Source of the DNA: a virus
Virus record (IMG/VR): IMGVR_UViG_3300025102_000043
Location: 1 to 52,698 of that record
Reading direction: 5' to 3' (one strand)
DNA: 52,698 nucleotides
This document shows, in pieces, positions 17,501 through 25,091 of the stretch; position 1 is the first letter of the stretch, and each line of letters begins with the position of its first letter. A program made the translations under genes and the position numbers. A model generated the notes under the pieces. That model did not search any database. It was not told where the DNA came from and saw nothing but the letters and a program-made list of their open reading frames with translations.

Positions 17501-20484
17501 ACAGTAGAGCTTCTTCCCTTTTCATCATAATAAACTAAACCAAATCTATGCCAAGCACCTACTTTAAAAGATGCTTTATCAGCAGCTAATTGTAGGGTGT
17601 TAGCATTGCTAATATTTACGTTTGTTTGTTCTTCCCAGTTATCAACATCTAAGTTTACAGCACCTTTAGCACCATCCCAAGAATTGTTTCCATTATATTG
17701 AACAGTGGATTGGTTACTCCTATATTTTCTACCAGAACCACCCCCTAAAGTGGAAACACCAAATTTATCGCCAGGAGCATCAACAGCAGAAAAATTTGTA
17801 CAGTTAGATAAACCACCTGCATCACTAACGTCTGCATGGTCTCCTTCATCTCCAGCACCATCTACATTTATCCATGAGTGTAAATTAGTAGTAGCTCCTC
17901 CAGGATGATTATGATATGGGGGTTGTATTGAAGAACCAAAAGGGTAATAGTAAGTATCTTTTTGCCTTTTGTCTGGGCATTCATCATCTGGGTATGGGTT
18001 ATTATTTCCATCACCATCATCTTGAACCTCTTGACCATAAGGAACCCACTCCATAAATAGAGCATTATTTGTACCATAACTAGTGTCTTCTTTATATATT
18101 TTTGCTAACCTCATTATAGCAGCTCCTTGTCTTTGATTACCTGTCCAGTCATAGGTATGCGTCTCAGTTCCTGAATTAACCATAAAGGTTGTATATACTT
18201 TACCTGGATTAGGACCATCTTTATGATATGGATTAAAAAACTCATGAGGCTCTCCATTTTCATAAAACTCTTGTGTGGTTCCTCTGTCATCATCTAATCC
18301 AGCACCACTAGGGTCTTGACTAAAGTTAGCCATCTTTTTTATATCTGTTATAAACTCATCAATAAGACCACCAACTCCACCACTAGAAACTTGCCTTGTT
18401 AAATCAAATTGAAAACCAAAATATTTAAAGTTTTTTGAAGTGTCTTGACCTGTATCATAATCTTGAAATGGATATCTAATTTTTATTCCTCTATTCAAAC
18501 CAGTCATGTTGGTGTTTCTTAAATAACTTTGATACCTTTCTCTATGTTGCATCTTTAATCTAAAAGCTTGACCTGACTCAACTATAGTTGGAAACTCTAT
18601 TCTAACAATACTTCTAGCTCCATTAGCATCTAATCCAAAAACTCTCCTACCCTTGCCAGCACTTATTCCATCACCTTCATCTGCATATTCAGTTGTTGCT
18701 CCAAGAGCTGTTGAACTTCCTGAAGGGTATGCGTATGCAACTGCATCTCTTTCATGCATAGCTGTATCTCCCACAACACCATATAAATATGTTGAACTTG
18801 TTCCTCTCCAGGGGCTAAAGTCACCTTCGTTTTGAATACCACCTCCTTCTAGTTCTATATTTTCACTATCACCCTCCCAGGAACCCTCTTCCATCTCCAC
18901 ATAGCTAAGAACATTGTCTACAACATTACCAAGAGCACTACCATCTTTTATAAAAACAGGAGATAAGTGAAAGTGTGGATTAACTTGGTCAAATCCATCT
19001 ATATAGTTTCCATATATAATTCTATTCTCATTTGCTATTTCTTGAGCCTTAGCTCTTTTAGGAACTTGGTCAAACAATTTGTCAAAAGCTATAGGGTCTA
19101 CTTGAGAGTAAACACCATCATTTCTAAAATCAATGTAACCAGATGGCATTTCAGAACGAACAACTGAAGAGCCATTTGCTGCCATAGACCTAATGTATGG
19201 TATGTTAACATTTGAAACAGAAGTCCATCCATATTGTGCGTCTGCAACAGAACTTCCATTTGAGTCAACAGTAATGCTATCAATATATCCAGCCTCTAGT
19301 GATGGGTCATAGGTAGCGTCATAGTAATTATTGTCTACTGTTGCTACTAAATAATATTCCCCTTTATTACCTTCATCTGGAGAGGTTTCTATATATGAAC
19401 ATTTTCTTGCTACAATTTCTATTTTATCAACATCAGAGGGTCCATTGTGATACCAAACTCTAATTTGATTATATGGATTCTGTTTCCCCTCATCTACTTT
19501 ATTTGTATAATATTGAGGTGCAGGAAGAACATAGCTCCATTCTGAATATGCACTTGTCTCGTTGTTTTTATAAATATATCTATAAGCAAATTGCCAAACA
19601 TGACCAAATAGATTATTTTTCTTATAAGCAAAATCAAAGTTTGCGTGAGCCTGTACAGACAATATACCTGCATTAGCAAATGTTATTCCACCAGCTGGTA
19701 CAGATTCAGAGGGTAAAGAAACTTCTTGAGCGTCTGTTAAAGTATTTGTATTTTGAGTTGATGAGGATATATTTCTTATTGGTGTTTGATGAAAGTATAT
19801 AGGGGGGTGTGGTCTATCTTTACATACATCAATGTATTTTAATTTATCTGTATAAGGTACATTTGCATTAACTCCATTATTATCACCACTAGCAGAATAA
19901 AACTCAAATGGGTACATTGTTTCTAAATTAAATGCAGTTGTTGGATTTACAGAATATGCACCACTATCGTAATACACAGCCCACCCAGCTTTAGCCATTT
20001 CTACATTTATATATTTAGGCTCATTATGTTTTTCTTCTCTTATTGGTGATACATAAGAATTATCACTAGTCCAATATAATAAATCACCTATTTTATTAAT
20101 ACCTGTTATTAAAGTATTTTCATCAAATCTAAGAACATTATTTGTTACATCACCACTATCTCTAAATACTGTTGAAACAACATCTGTGTTTATATTATAC
20201 TCAAGTATAGTATGATAAGCCCTTGTGTTAAATAAAAAATAATATATACAACTTTTAGGACTATCTTCATAGGAACCAATAACTTTGTAATCTAATTCTG
20301 TTCTAGGCATAAGTTGAGGAGATGCCTCTTTAACCATCCCTCTAACATTCTCTAGTAACTGAGAACTTCTATTTTCTGAGGATATTATTCGCACATTTTG
20401 AGCGTAGAAATAATCTCCATTAGGGTTTACCCTGGAATCATCATCTCTATTAAGTCCACCTTGAAAGTTCCTTTTGTCTTGCAT
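14506..20484 (-). CDS. Large tail hub/nozzle-type structural protein (1992 aa)
   Basis: The N-terminus MQDKRNFQGGLNRDDDSRV followed by GDYFYAQNVRI is a signature I associate with large tail structural proteins of Bacteroidota podoviruses, equivalent in position to T7 gp12 or P22 gp10 (tail nozzle/hub). The body is beta-rich, with many aromatic residues and Gly/Asn turns, as in propeller or beta-sandwich folds. The C-terminal 400 residues contain two similar segments (SGSATLVGVNTDFQNNDFM and TTTNTTFTTAGISVGDLIY), a repeated small domain. It lies directly downstream of a probable adaptor/ring gene with a four-base gap. Muzzle protein of crAss-like phages is the nearest alternative name. Structural role is secure from context; the exact part is inferred. 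Confidence 0.75.
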   Translation of the reverse strand: MQDKRNFQGGLNRDDDSRVNPNGDYFYAQNVRIISSENRSSQLLENVRGMVKEASPQLMPRTELDYKVIGSYEDSPKSCIYYFLFNTRAYHTILEYNINTDVVSTVFRDSGDVTNNVLRFDENTLITGINKIGDLLYWTSDNSYVSPIREEKHNEPKYINVEMAKAGWAVYYDSGAYSVNPTTAFNLETMYPFEFYSASGDNNGVNANVPYTDKLKYIDVCKDRPHPPIYFHQTPIRNISSSTQNTNTLTDAQEVSLPSESVPAGGITFANAGILSVQAHANFDFAYKKNNLFGHVWQFAYRYIYKNNETSAYSEWSYVLPAPQYYTNKVDEGKQNPYNQIRVWYHNGPSDVDKIEIVARKCSYIETSPDEGNKGEYYLVATVDNNYYDATYDPSLEAGYIDSITVDSNGSSVADAQYGWTSVSNVNIPYIRSMAANGSSVVRSEMPSGYIDFRNDGVYSQVDPIAFDKLFDQVPKRAKAQEIANENRIIYGNYIDGFDQVNPHFHLSPVFIKDGSALGNVVDNVLSYVEMEEGSWEGDSENIELEGGGIQNEGDFSPWRGTSSTYLYGVVGDTAMHERDAVAYAYPSGSSTALGATTEYADEGDGISAGKGRRVFGLDANGARSIVRIEFPTIVESGQAFRLKMQHRERYQSYLRNTNMTGLNRGIKIRYPFQDYDTGQDTSKNFKYFGFQFDLTRQVSSGGVGGLIDEFITDIKKMANFSQDPSGAGLDDDRGTTQEFYENGEPHEFFNPYHKDGPNPGKVYTTFMVNSGTETHTYDWTGNQRQGAAIMRLAKIYKEDTSYGTNNALFMEWVPYGQEVQDDGDGNNNPYPDDECPDKRQKDTYYYPFGSSIQPPYHNHPGGATTNLHSWINVDGAGDEGDHADVSDAGGLSNCTNFSAVDAPGDKFGVSTLGGGSGRKYRSNQSTVQYNGNNSWDGAKGAVNLDVDNWEEQTNVNISNANTLQLAADKASFKVGAWHRFGLVYYDEKGRSSTVMLNTLDSSDSTYDRNSSCYVDFPNEKKYAMGPVTGQFLTTNPSAISTELLTDPEKLNPGSIYWKIFHKPPIWAKYYHWAYARNTSVGKYMQFIVDNAYINMGKKAGTTQAEAEADTKLYISLNTMDGRDWSYSEKDKSLIGDWSFAEGDRVRLITKGANFANALFEKYFDLKISDVGHFPGRFELGGTNMDETKKVSDSPVGGNATQDAIEGKFIIIADPNIADFDKSTANSDGVLPNWHKVIVEIYRPKKNLNEELTLYHEFSERHLIGNPGADNRFHMGGLANQGQVYVNEKTLSTPAEGIFKRGDVWWKSRFFTSLDQDGNVAILGSQQYESYFLNDFMQTNHCNIGRPHVYSTFAKEQRREATLTYSDVFQPDTQYNGLHSFNFSQRPYMDYDLSLGSIQKLVNRDTNLVLMQEKKISEVLVSKSIITSPSGDEGISLSNNVLPQTATPFGGDFGVSLNPESVAVHEKTIYFTDIRKGAVLRLGGNGLTVVSDYKMKDFFRDKMDQYQSILLSEYQEKLGGGLFILGGYDRRHGDYLVTFPGIYSTEKSTTKPQRMAFFNTNNNNFNAESVNFENRKATRSVKTKIRDIDKFTPEEDDRPEQQINGREYVLTSSPQTLAFNESSNRWTSFYTFYPEYYGTLNRVFISFKNGDLYKHDSDPDNHNMFYDNPYPEESVISTPFNNDVSTVKTWNVLSIEGSSKKESIPIISTNSNGEPATVTATSGSATLVGVNTDFQNNDFMVGDSVFYNDEGTLITLGVITAITNGTNMNTSIGEVNAFITASSTASGAALNNLFVISADNTAYETKLETNINTTSLTHRLSYRNDEAGNLFPGNWVEREEILSSNIPFGETNTSGGEYIGLGHVSSNNGNEEIFGSTTWSALVGGVVQGTTTNTTFTTAGISVGDLIYYDNIGTETLIGVIDTIDEDRMITLASNATATLANTFMFVKRNSTIEGDRLKGHYMDTTLTKRTKDKMNMFAVNANTINSELSNK

Positions 20485-20488
20485 TTAT

Positions 20489-21202
20489 TTATATTTTAGG
20501 AGCTTGCTTAAACGACTTTCTTATAGTCTGTAAAGCTTCTTGTTTAGTAAAGCTTAACATTCTAGCTCTAGCAAGTCTCTTTTGATTATACCAGTCAGCT
20601 TTAGCAGAGGTTTTTTCTCCTGCGTCTGCTCCTCTTTTTCTATGTATAGATTTCCAATATATATAAGCTCTCATAGCGTCAGCCATAAATTCATGAACCA
20701 CCACATCTCCCTCTGTTGGATGTATAAAAGAATTAGATATATATTCTAATATTATTTTTTTACCTGAAAGAGAAGATGTAAATTGTATTGTTGAGTTTTC
20801 TAAATCAACCCTGTAATATCCATTAGCATTGTTTCCTCCACCAACTCCATACTCTTGAGAATACTCAAAATATGTAGGATTTAATTCATCATCATTAGCA
20901 ACTGCATCATTTGCTGCAGTAGATATTAATGATTTTTCATTTCTTAAACCAAGTGGGTGAACATCTCCATCTGCACCACGCACACCTATCTTAGTATATT
21001 TTACATAATCATTAGGTAGGTTTACAGTTAATGTATTAGAATCAATAATTAACTCAACTGTTTTTACACCACCAGCTACGTCAAAATTTAATTCTTTCAT
21101 TCCATTCATTCCTAGTTTAAAATATCTAAGAAAATCATTCTCACTTGTTTTACCTTCCTCCACTAAAAGGTCGTTTATTATTTCTTTTAATTTTATATAC
21201 AT
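20489..21202 (-). CDS. Tail adaptor/ring protein, T7 gp11-like candidate
   Basis: This 237-aa protein has the shape of the head-tail adaptor/tail tubular A family: an N-terminal helical pair (MYIKLKEIINDLLVEEGK), a central beta region with LTVNLPNDYVKYTKIGV and KKIILEYISNSFIHP, and a C-terminal helical region with ADAMRAYIYWKSIHRKRG. The strand-turn pattern NLPxDYVKxxKIGV is common in these adaptor proteins. It shares one base with the upstream gene (21202) and lies four bases before the large hub gene, consistent with a block of ring proteins. The assignment comes from pattern and order, not from a search. Confidence 0.65.
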   Translation of the reverse strand: MYIKLKEIINDLLVEEGKTSENDFLRYFKLGMNGMKELNFDVAGGVKTVELIIDSNTLTVNLPNDYVKYTKIGVRGADGDVHPLGLRNEKSLISTAANDAVANDDELNPTYFEYSQEYGVGGGNNANGYYRVDLENSTIQFTSSLSGKKIILEYISNSFIHPTEGDVVVHEFMADAMRAYIYWKSIHRKRGADAGEKTSAKADWYNQKRLARARMLSFTKQEALQTIRKSFKQAPKI

Positions 21203-22887
21203 TATGTTATATCTACGTTATCATTTGTTAAATCTTCTTTAGCTGCCCTCATAGATGTAAACGTAGCAACTAGAGATGTTATCATTTCTGATATTGCATC
21301 AGATGGAATAGGAAACTGGTCTCTCCAACCTAACTCTCCTGATTTTGCAATCATCCAAACAGAAACTTGACTATGGGCTCCTCTTTTAGCATCTCCTACT
21401 TCTAGTCCAAAATCAGCTTCTTCATTATAAAAGTATAATCTTGGTGATGATTGTGGGGGTATGTGATTGACTGAATTGCTACCACCCTGTTGTCTATACC
21501 AGTATTTTCTACCACTTAAAGCTATAGCACTATCATACATATTAGAATATACACCTGGGTTAGGCATTCTAAAATAACAATCTAATTGTCTATAATTAGC
21601 TCTCCTTGATTCTCCAGGACTCTGTGTAAAAGTAACTGTATTTGAAGCACCATCAGCCCCTGGAAGGGTTAATGTATATAAAACATGATGAATACCACCT
21701 AAAGCAAATGTTTCTGAAAGAGCTATCATTCCTGGTGCTGCTGGGGTAGTTAATGCTGTAATACCATATTGTTTTAATATACCTCCAAATTTATTAATCC
21801 ACATTTTTACTAAATGAACATTTCTAATTCCATTATATGTAGAGTCAAGAACACCATCACCATTTGAATCAAAATTTTCTGTAGCTCCATACCCATCTAA
21901 CGCATGCATTTCACTTAAACTTATATCTATGTAACAGTTTAAAACAGATGAATTTTTTGCTTTAACACCCAATGTGTCTGCTTCCATACTGTGCAAGTTG
22001 TTGTTTTTAGGATAATAAATTGTCATTCCAAAACTAAATTCTGGAGAAACATCTGTAGTCATTTCAGCCCAAGAAGTAGCATTTCCAGGGTTAGCAGAAG
22101 CAGTAAAATTAACTATTTCCTCATTTGTTAACACAGACTTTATACTCATGTTACTATCTCCTGTTGGACCAAAACTTTGAGATAAATCATTGCTTTGAAA
22201 AATAAATCTATTTTGAGATGAATTATCTTGTGGGTGAATAATTAATTTATTAGACTCTAAAAAATCTACAAAGTCTGAATTTTTAAGCAAACTATAAACA
22301 ATCCACATTGGTTTTAAATTATACTCTGAAACTATATTTTGTGTTTGTTGAGAGTCATAATCTACATAATCAAAAGTAAATTGATATTTTCTTAAAGTTG
22401 TATCACTTTGACCATGACTAAAAGAGATTAAAAATTTTCTACCTATATTATGTGTTCCAGTTTTTAAACTAAACATAAAATAAGCACTAAATGGAGTAGA
22501 ACTTGAAGCAGGAACATCTGGTGGAGCTATTAAATATGAATCTGTTAAGCCTCTTGCGTAACCATCATCCATTTTACAAACTCTATATATACCACCATCG
22601 TTTGGGAGGTTTATTGGCATTTGGTCTAGCACAACATAAGGTCTACCTCTACCATAAGTGCCTGTAGTGTCATTTTGAACTGTTAAAGTTCTTACGCTAA
22701 GAAATTCATTAGGTATTTCATTCTCACCTATTGTTGCATTTTCCATTACAGTTTTCCTAGCTAAAGCATCTCTTTCATGCTCCATTAAAACTCCAACTTC
22801 TTGAAGAGTTACTTTTGCATCATCACTTATGCCACCACCATTAACTATTCTTAATACTTGTTCTGCTATTTGTTTTTTTGTTGCCAT
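21202..22887 (-). CDS. Tail ring/head-tail structural protein (561 aa)
   Basis: The first 70 residues (MATKKQIAEQVLRIVNGGG and GVLMEHERDALARKTVMEN) look like the helical start of head-tail ring proteins, and the remainder is mostly beta. Sequence features include a conserved-looking YYPKNNNLHSMEADTLGVK and a Tyr/Trp-rich C-terminal part (KYWYRQQGG). It is embedded between two shorter ring candidates with one-base overlaps on both sides (21202 and 22887), so the three are probably co-translated. It might correspond to a ring protein of crAss-like tails. No enzymatic motif is seen. Confidence 0.6.
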   Translation of the reverse strand: MATKKQIAEQVLRIVNGGGISDDAKVTLQEVGVLMEHERDALARKTVMENATIGENEIPNEFLSVRTLTVQNDTTGTYGRGRPYVVLDQMPINLPNDGGIYRVCKMDDGYARGLTDSYLIAPPDVPASSSTPFSAYFMFSLKTGTHNIGRKFLISFSHGQSDTTLRKYQFTFDYVDYDSQQTQNIVSEYNLKPMWIVYSLLKNSDFVDFLESNKLIIHPQDNSSQNRFIFQSNDLSQSFGPTGDSNMSIKSVLTNEEIVNFTASANPGNATSWAEMTTDVSPEFSFGMTIYYPKNNNLHSMEADTLGVKAKNSSVLNCYIDISLSEMHALDGYGATENFDSNGDGVLDSTYNGIRNVHLVKMWINKFGGILKQYGITALTTPAAPGMIALSETFALGGIHHVLYTLTLPGADGASNTVTFTQSPGESRRANYRQLDCYFRMPNPGVYSNMYDSAIALSGRKYWYRQQGGSNSVNHIPPQSSPRLYFYNEEADFGLEVGDAKRGAHSQVSVWMIAKSGELGWRDQFPIPSDAISEMITSLVATFTSMRAAKEDLTNDNVDIT

Positions 22888-23582
22888 TATTTATTTTGTT
22901 CTAGCACTGATGCTGTTCCATATTCAACTATTGTTGCTTCTCTTAATGCTACTCCTAAGTAGGAAAGTATTCTATGAGCAATTTCTTTATGTGTACTTTC
23001 AGGCAATGTCAACTGAACTGAGTTTGTTGGGTTATAAATTTCAATATTGTTTACTGTAGAAAAAGACCATATTGGGTCAGGTGGATTTTTAATATAAGTA
23101 AGTCTAAAACTACCTTCATCTTCGCTATCTTCTCCAATAAAAATTCTAATACCTGCATTAGAAACAACCCCACAAGGGAAAAATTCTGATGGAGGGTTTA
23201 AGTCACTTTGCCTTCTTATTTCTAATTCTTCAATATTCATCATATCAACCATAACTCCTTCAAACTTAGCAGCTACAAAATATAAATAATCACCAGTTGC
23301 AAATATATCAGTTGCACCATCAGCTAAAAATCTAAAATCTCCAGTACCATCATTAGTAATTATAGTGTTATATGAAATAGAAGGTCTTAACTCATCCCAT
23401 AATTGAGAATTTTGTTTATAACCATTTACAATACCATCTCCTGAAGCAGAACCATATCTATCTTTAATAAGGTCAAGCTGTGCCCTTTTAGCTAAAAGAT
23501 TAAATTCAGAAGGTTTTATCCACCCTCTATTCTCTTTGTTAGCTAATAATTTTACAAACTTATATAATTCATCTATTGTCAT
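22887..23582 (-). CDS. Head-tail ring/adaptor candidate (231 aa)
   Basis: This 231-aa protein begins MTIDELYKFVKLLANKE, has a helical N-terminus (FNLLAKRAQLDLIKDRYG), a central beta region with ATGDYLYFVAAKFEG, and ends with LPESTHKEIAHRILSYLGV, a helix common at the end of head-tail adaptor proteins. It is the first gene after a strong terminator and has its own promoter box only five bases before the ATG, so it probably opens the tail transcription unit. Its message would have almost no leader. The structural role follows from position between capsid and tail-hub genes; no known family is certain. Confidence 0.65.
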   Translation of the reverse strand: MTIDELYKFVKLLANKENRGWIKPSEFNLLAKRAQLDLIKDRYGSASGDGIVNGYKQNSQLWDELRPSISYNTIITNDGTGDFRFLADGATDIFATGDYLYFVAAKFEGVMVDMMNIEELEIRRQSDLNPPSEFFPCGVVSNAGIRIFIGEDSEDEGSFRLTYIKNPPDPIWSFSTVNNIEIYNPTNSVQLTLPESTHKEIAHRILSYLGVALREATIVEYGTASVLEQNK

Positions 23583-23587
23583 AAGTA

Positions 23588-23616
23588 CAAATATAACAAA
23601 AAAAAGGGGGCTACAA
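23588..23616 (-). promoter_or_regulatory. Promoter TTG-N18-TATATTTG overlapping a terminator
   Basis: The minus strand has TATATTTG (23595-23588) preceded by TTG (23616-23614) at 18-base spacing, a full match to the Flavobacterium consensus TTG-N17-23-TAnnTTTG. The TTG lies in the loop and stem of the terminator hairpin for the upstream gene. The box ends five bases before the ATG at 23582, so the transcript should be leaderless or nearly so. Confidence 0.65.
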
Positions 23617-23627
23617 AAGCAACCCCC
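23598..23627 (-). terminator. Strong rho-independent terminator
   Basis: The minus strand forms GGGGGTTGC-TTTT-GTAGCCCCC (23627-23606), a nine-pair stem with two G-T pairs and a four-base loop, followed by eight T. It lies between the 311-aa gene ending at 23654 and the next gene starting at 23582. Confidence 0.85.
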
Positions 23628-23653
23628 TCTAAAAAACAGATATGAATGTTTTA

Positions 23654-24589
23654 TTAACTATTAAATTTGTCTATTTGCTTCTTCATTTCAGCTAAAACAA
23701 GTTGACCTTCTTTGTCAATACAGAATCCTGCAAAGTGGTCTAAAGGTTTTTTACCAATAGGAACGTGGCATATTAAAGAGGTTTGGTCACCCTTTTTCCA
23801 AGACACTCTATTTGGTTCCATTAAAATAATAGCATAATCTTGAGCATTTAAAATAACTTCTTTAATAGATGTCATTGGATTATCTAGTCCAGCTATAAAA
23901 GACATTGGAGATTTTTTGGCTAATATTCTCATATCATATCTAATTTCCTCTGTACTCTTCTCAACATTAACACCTAAAACTTTAGCGTATCCAATTAGTT
24001 TACTAATAGGCATTTTAAGAGCTAAAGACATAGCATCTATTTCTTTCAACTCTTTATTTATAATTGCTTTAGCGTCCCTAGATTTATCAACTCTTTCAAA
24101 TGTAGCTCTCCTATCTTTCATTCTATTAGGATTGTTTTTATTTGAATTACAGTTATCTAAATAATTTACAAGTGTAGGGTTTTGATTGTTTACAACTAAA
24201 ACTCCTTCAGTAAAAATAATAGGTGATTTAACTTTTGCATTTTCTTTTTGTTCATCTTCATATATAGAAGACTCTCCAGGTATATACCTAATTTTTCTAT
24301 TTACACCTTTTATTGGGTCAAATATAATATCTTCAGCTTTCATCATAGAAACAATAGGATGTTGTTTTTTATTTGTACCTGGTATTCTCTTTCCACCAAT
24401 AAGTTGAAATATAACTGGCTTTTCAGATTTTTTACCAAAACTTGGATTAACAAAAGGGTTTTTGATAGTTTTCTTTGGCATTGGTGGTACTTTAAATTCC
24501 ACCTCTGCTGGGCTCGCCACAATAGTTTCAGTAGCTACTGCTACATCTTCTGTGGTCTTTTTCTTTGGGAATGTTTTTTTCTTATTCAT
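23654..24589 (-). CDS. Hypothetical head-associated protein (311 aa)
   Basis: This 311-aa protein has a basic, Pro/Lys-rich N-terminus (MNKKKTFPKKK) followed by a mixed region with KPVIFQLIGGKRIPGTNKK and KSPIIFTEGVLVVNNQNP, and an acidic/helical C-terminal half. I do not recognise the family. It lies between two terminators: a weak hairpin upstream (24633-24649) and a strong one downstream (23598-23627), so it may form a single-gene unit. Its position between the capsid block and ring proteins suggests a virion or assembly role, for example a head-completion or cargo protein; this is inference. Confidence 0.6.
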   Translation of the reverse strand: MNKKKTFPKKKTTEDVAVATETIVASPAEVEFKVPPMPKKTIKNPFVNPSFGKKSEKPVIFQLIGGKRIPGTNKKQHPIVSMMKAEDIIFDPIKGVNRKIRYIPGESSIYEDEQKENAKVKSPIIFTEGVLVVNNQNPTLVNYLDNCNSNKNNPNRMKDRRATFERVDKSRDAKAIINKELKEIDAMSLALKMPISKLIGYAKVLGVNVEKSTEEIRYDMRILAKKSPMSFIAGLDNPMTSIKEVILNAQDYAIILMEPNRVSWKKGDQTSLICHVPIGKKPLDHFAGFCIDKEGQLVLAEMKKQIDKFNS

Positions 24590-24632
24590 TTTATTAAATA
24601 TTAAATTAAAATTAAAATTAACATCTTTGGAA

Positions 24633-24649
24633 AGGGGAGAAACTCCCCT
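24633..24649 (-). terminator. Hairpin after capsid block, terminator-like
   Basis: AGGGGAG-TTT-CTCCCCT on the minus strand is a perfect seven-pair stem with a three-base loop. It is followed by a short T run (TTTCC) and then AT-rich sequence, so the U-tract is weak. It lies 58 bases downstream of the 119-aa gene and could end or reduce transcription after the abundant capsid proteins. Confidence 0.6.
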
Positions 24650-24706
24650 CTCCTTAGATATGTTCTTTAGACTGCCTGTATATCATTTCAAGACAGTTCG
24701 CAATTA

Positions 24707-25066
24707 TTACGATGCGTCAATTACATCAATACTAGCACAAGCTGTAATATGTGTACTGCAAAATGCTGAATTTTCAGAATCTGCAATATTCACAAATGAA
24801 TTGTTTCCAGCGATTGAAGGCTCTGTTAAAGCTTTAGCTATATCTTGACAGGCTTCTTTGTGTTTGCCAGTAGCAACTGTTAAAACGATAACTGTTTTGT
24901 TTACTGCGTCTGCCTCCACTTCTTGCATAGAGTCAAAGTAAACTCTCATCTGTGTAGATGTTGCCATCTCAAAGTGTATTAGCTTACTAACAGGAAACAT
25001 AGCTACCTCTTCACCAGCAGCGTTGTCATCAACAGCAGCAGTTGCGAAATATAAATATCTATTCAT
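24707..25066 (-). CDS. Small protein next to capsid gene, decoration candidate
   Basis: This 119-aa protein starts MNRYLYFATAAVDDNAAGEE, continues with VSKLIHFEMATSTQMRVYF and KTVIVLTVATGKHKEAC, and ends with a Cys/Ser-rich tail (FCSTHITACASIDVIDAS). Alternating strands suggest a small beta fold. It follows the major capsid gene by 25 bases and is followed by a hairpin, so it is probably made in large amounts with the capsid. A capsid decoration (cement) protein is the natural guess; a small head-completion protein is the alternative. No family is recognised with certainty. Confidence 0.6.
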   Translation of the reverse strand: MNRYLYFATAAVDDNAAGEEVAMFPVSKLIHFEMATSTQMRVYFDSMQEVEADAVNKTVIVLTVATGKHKEACQDIAKALTEPSIAGNNSFVNIADSENSAFCSTHITACASIDVIDAS

Positions 25067-25091
25067 TGTATAAAGTTTATAAGGTTAATAA

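Noticed and set aside
24248-24848. Plus-strand open frames of 118 and 128 aa
   Set aside because: They are antisense to the 311-aa and 119-aa genes and run through a terminator hairpin.
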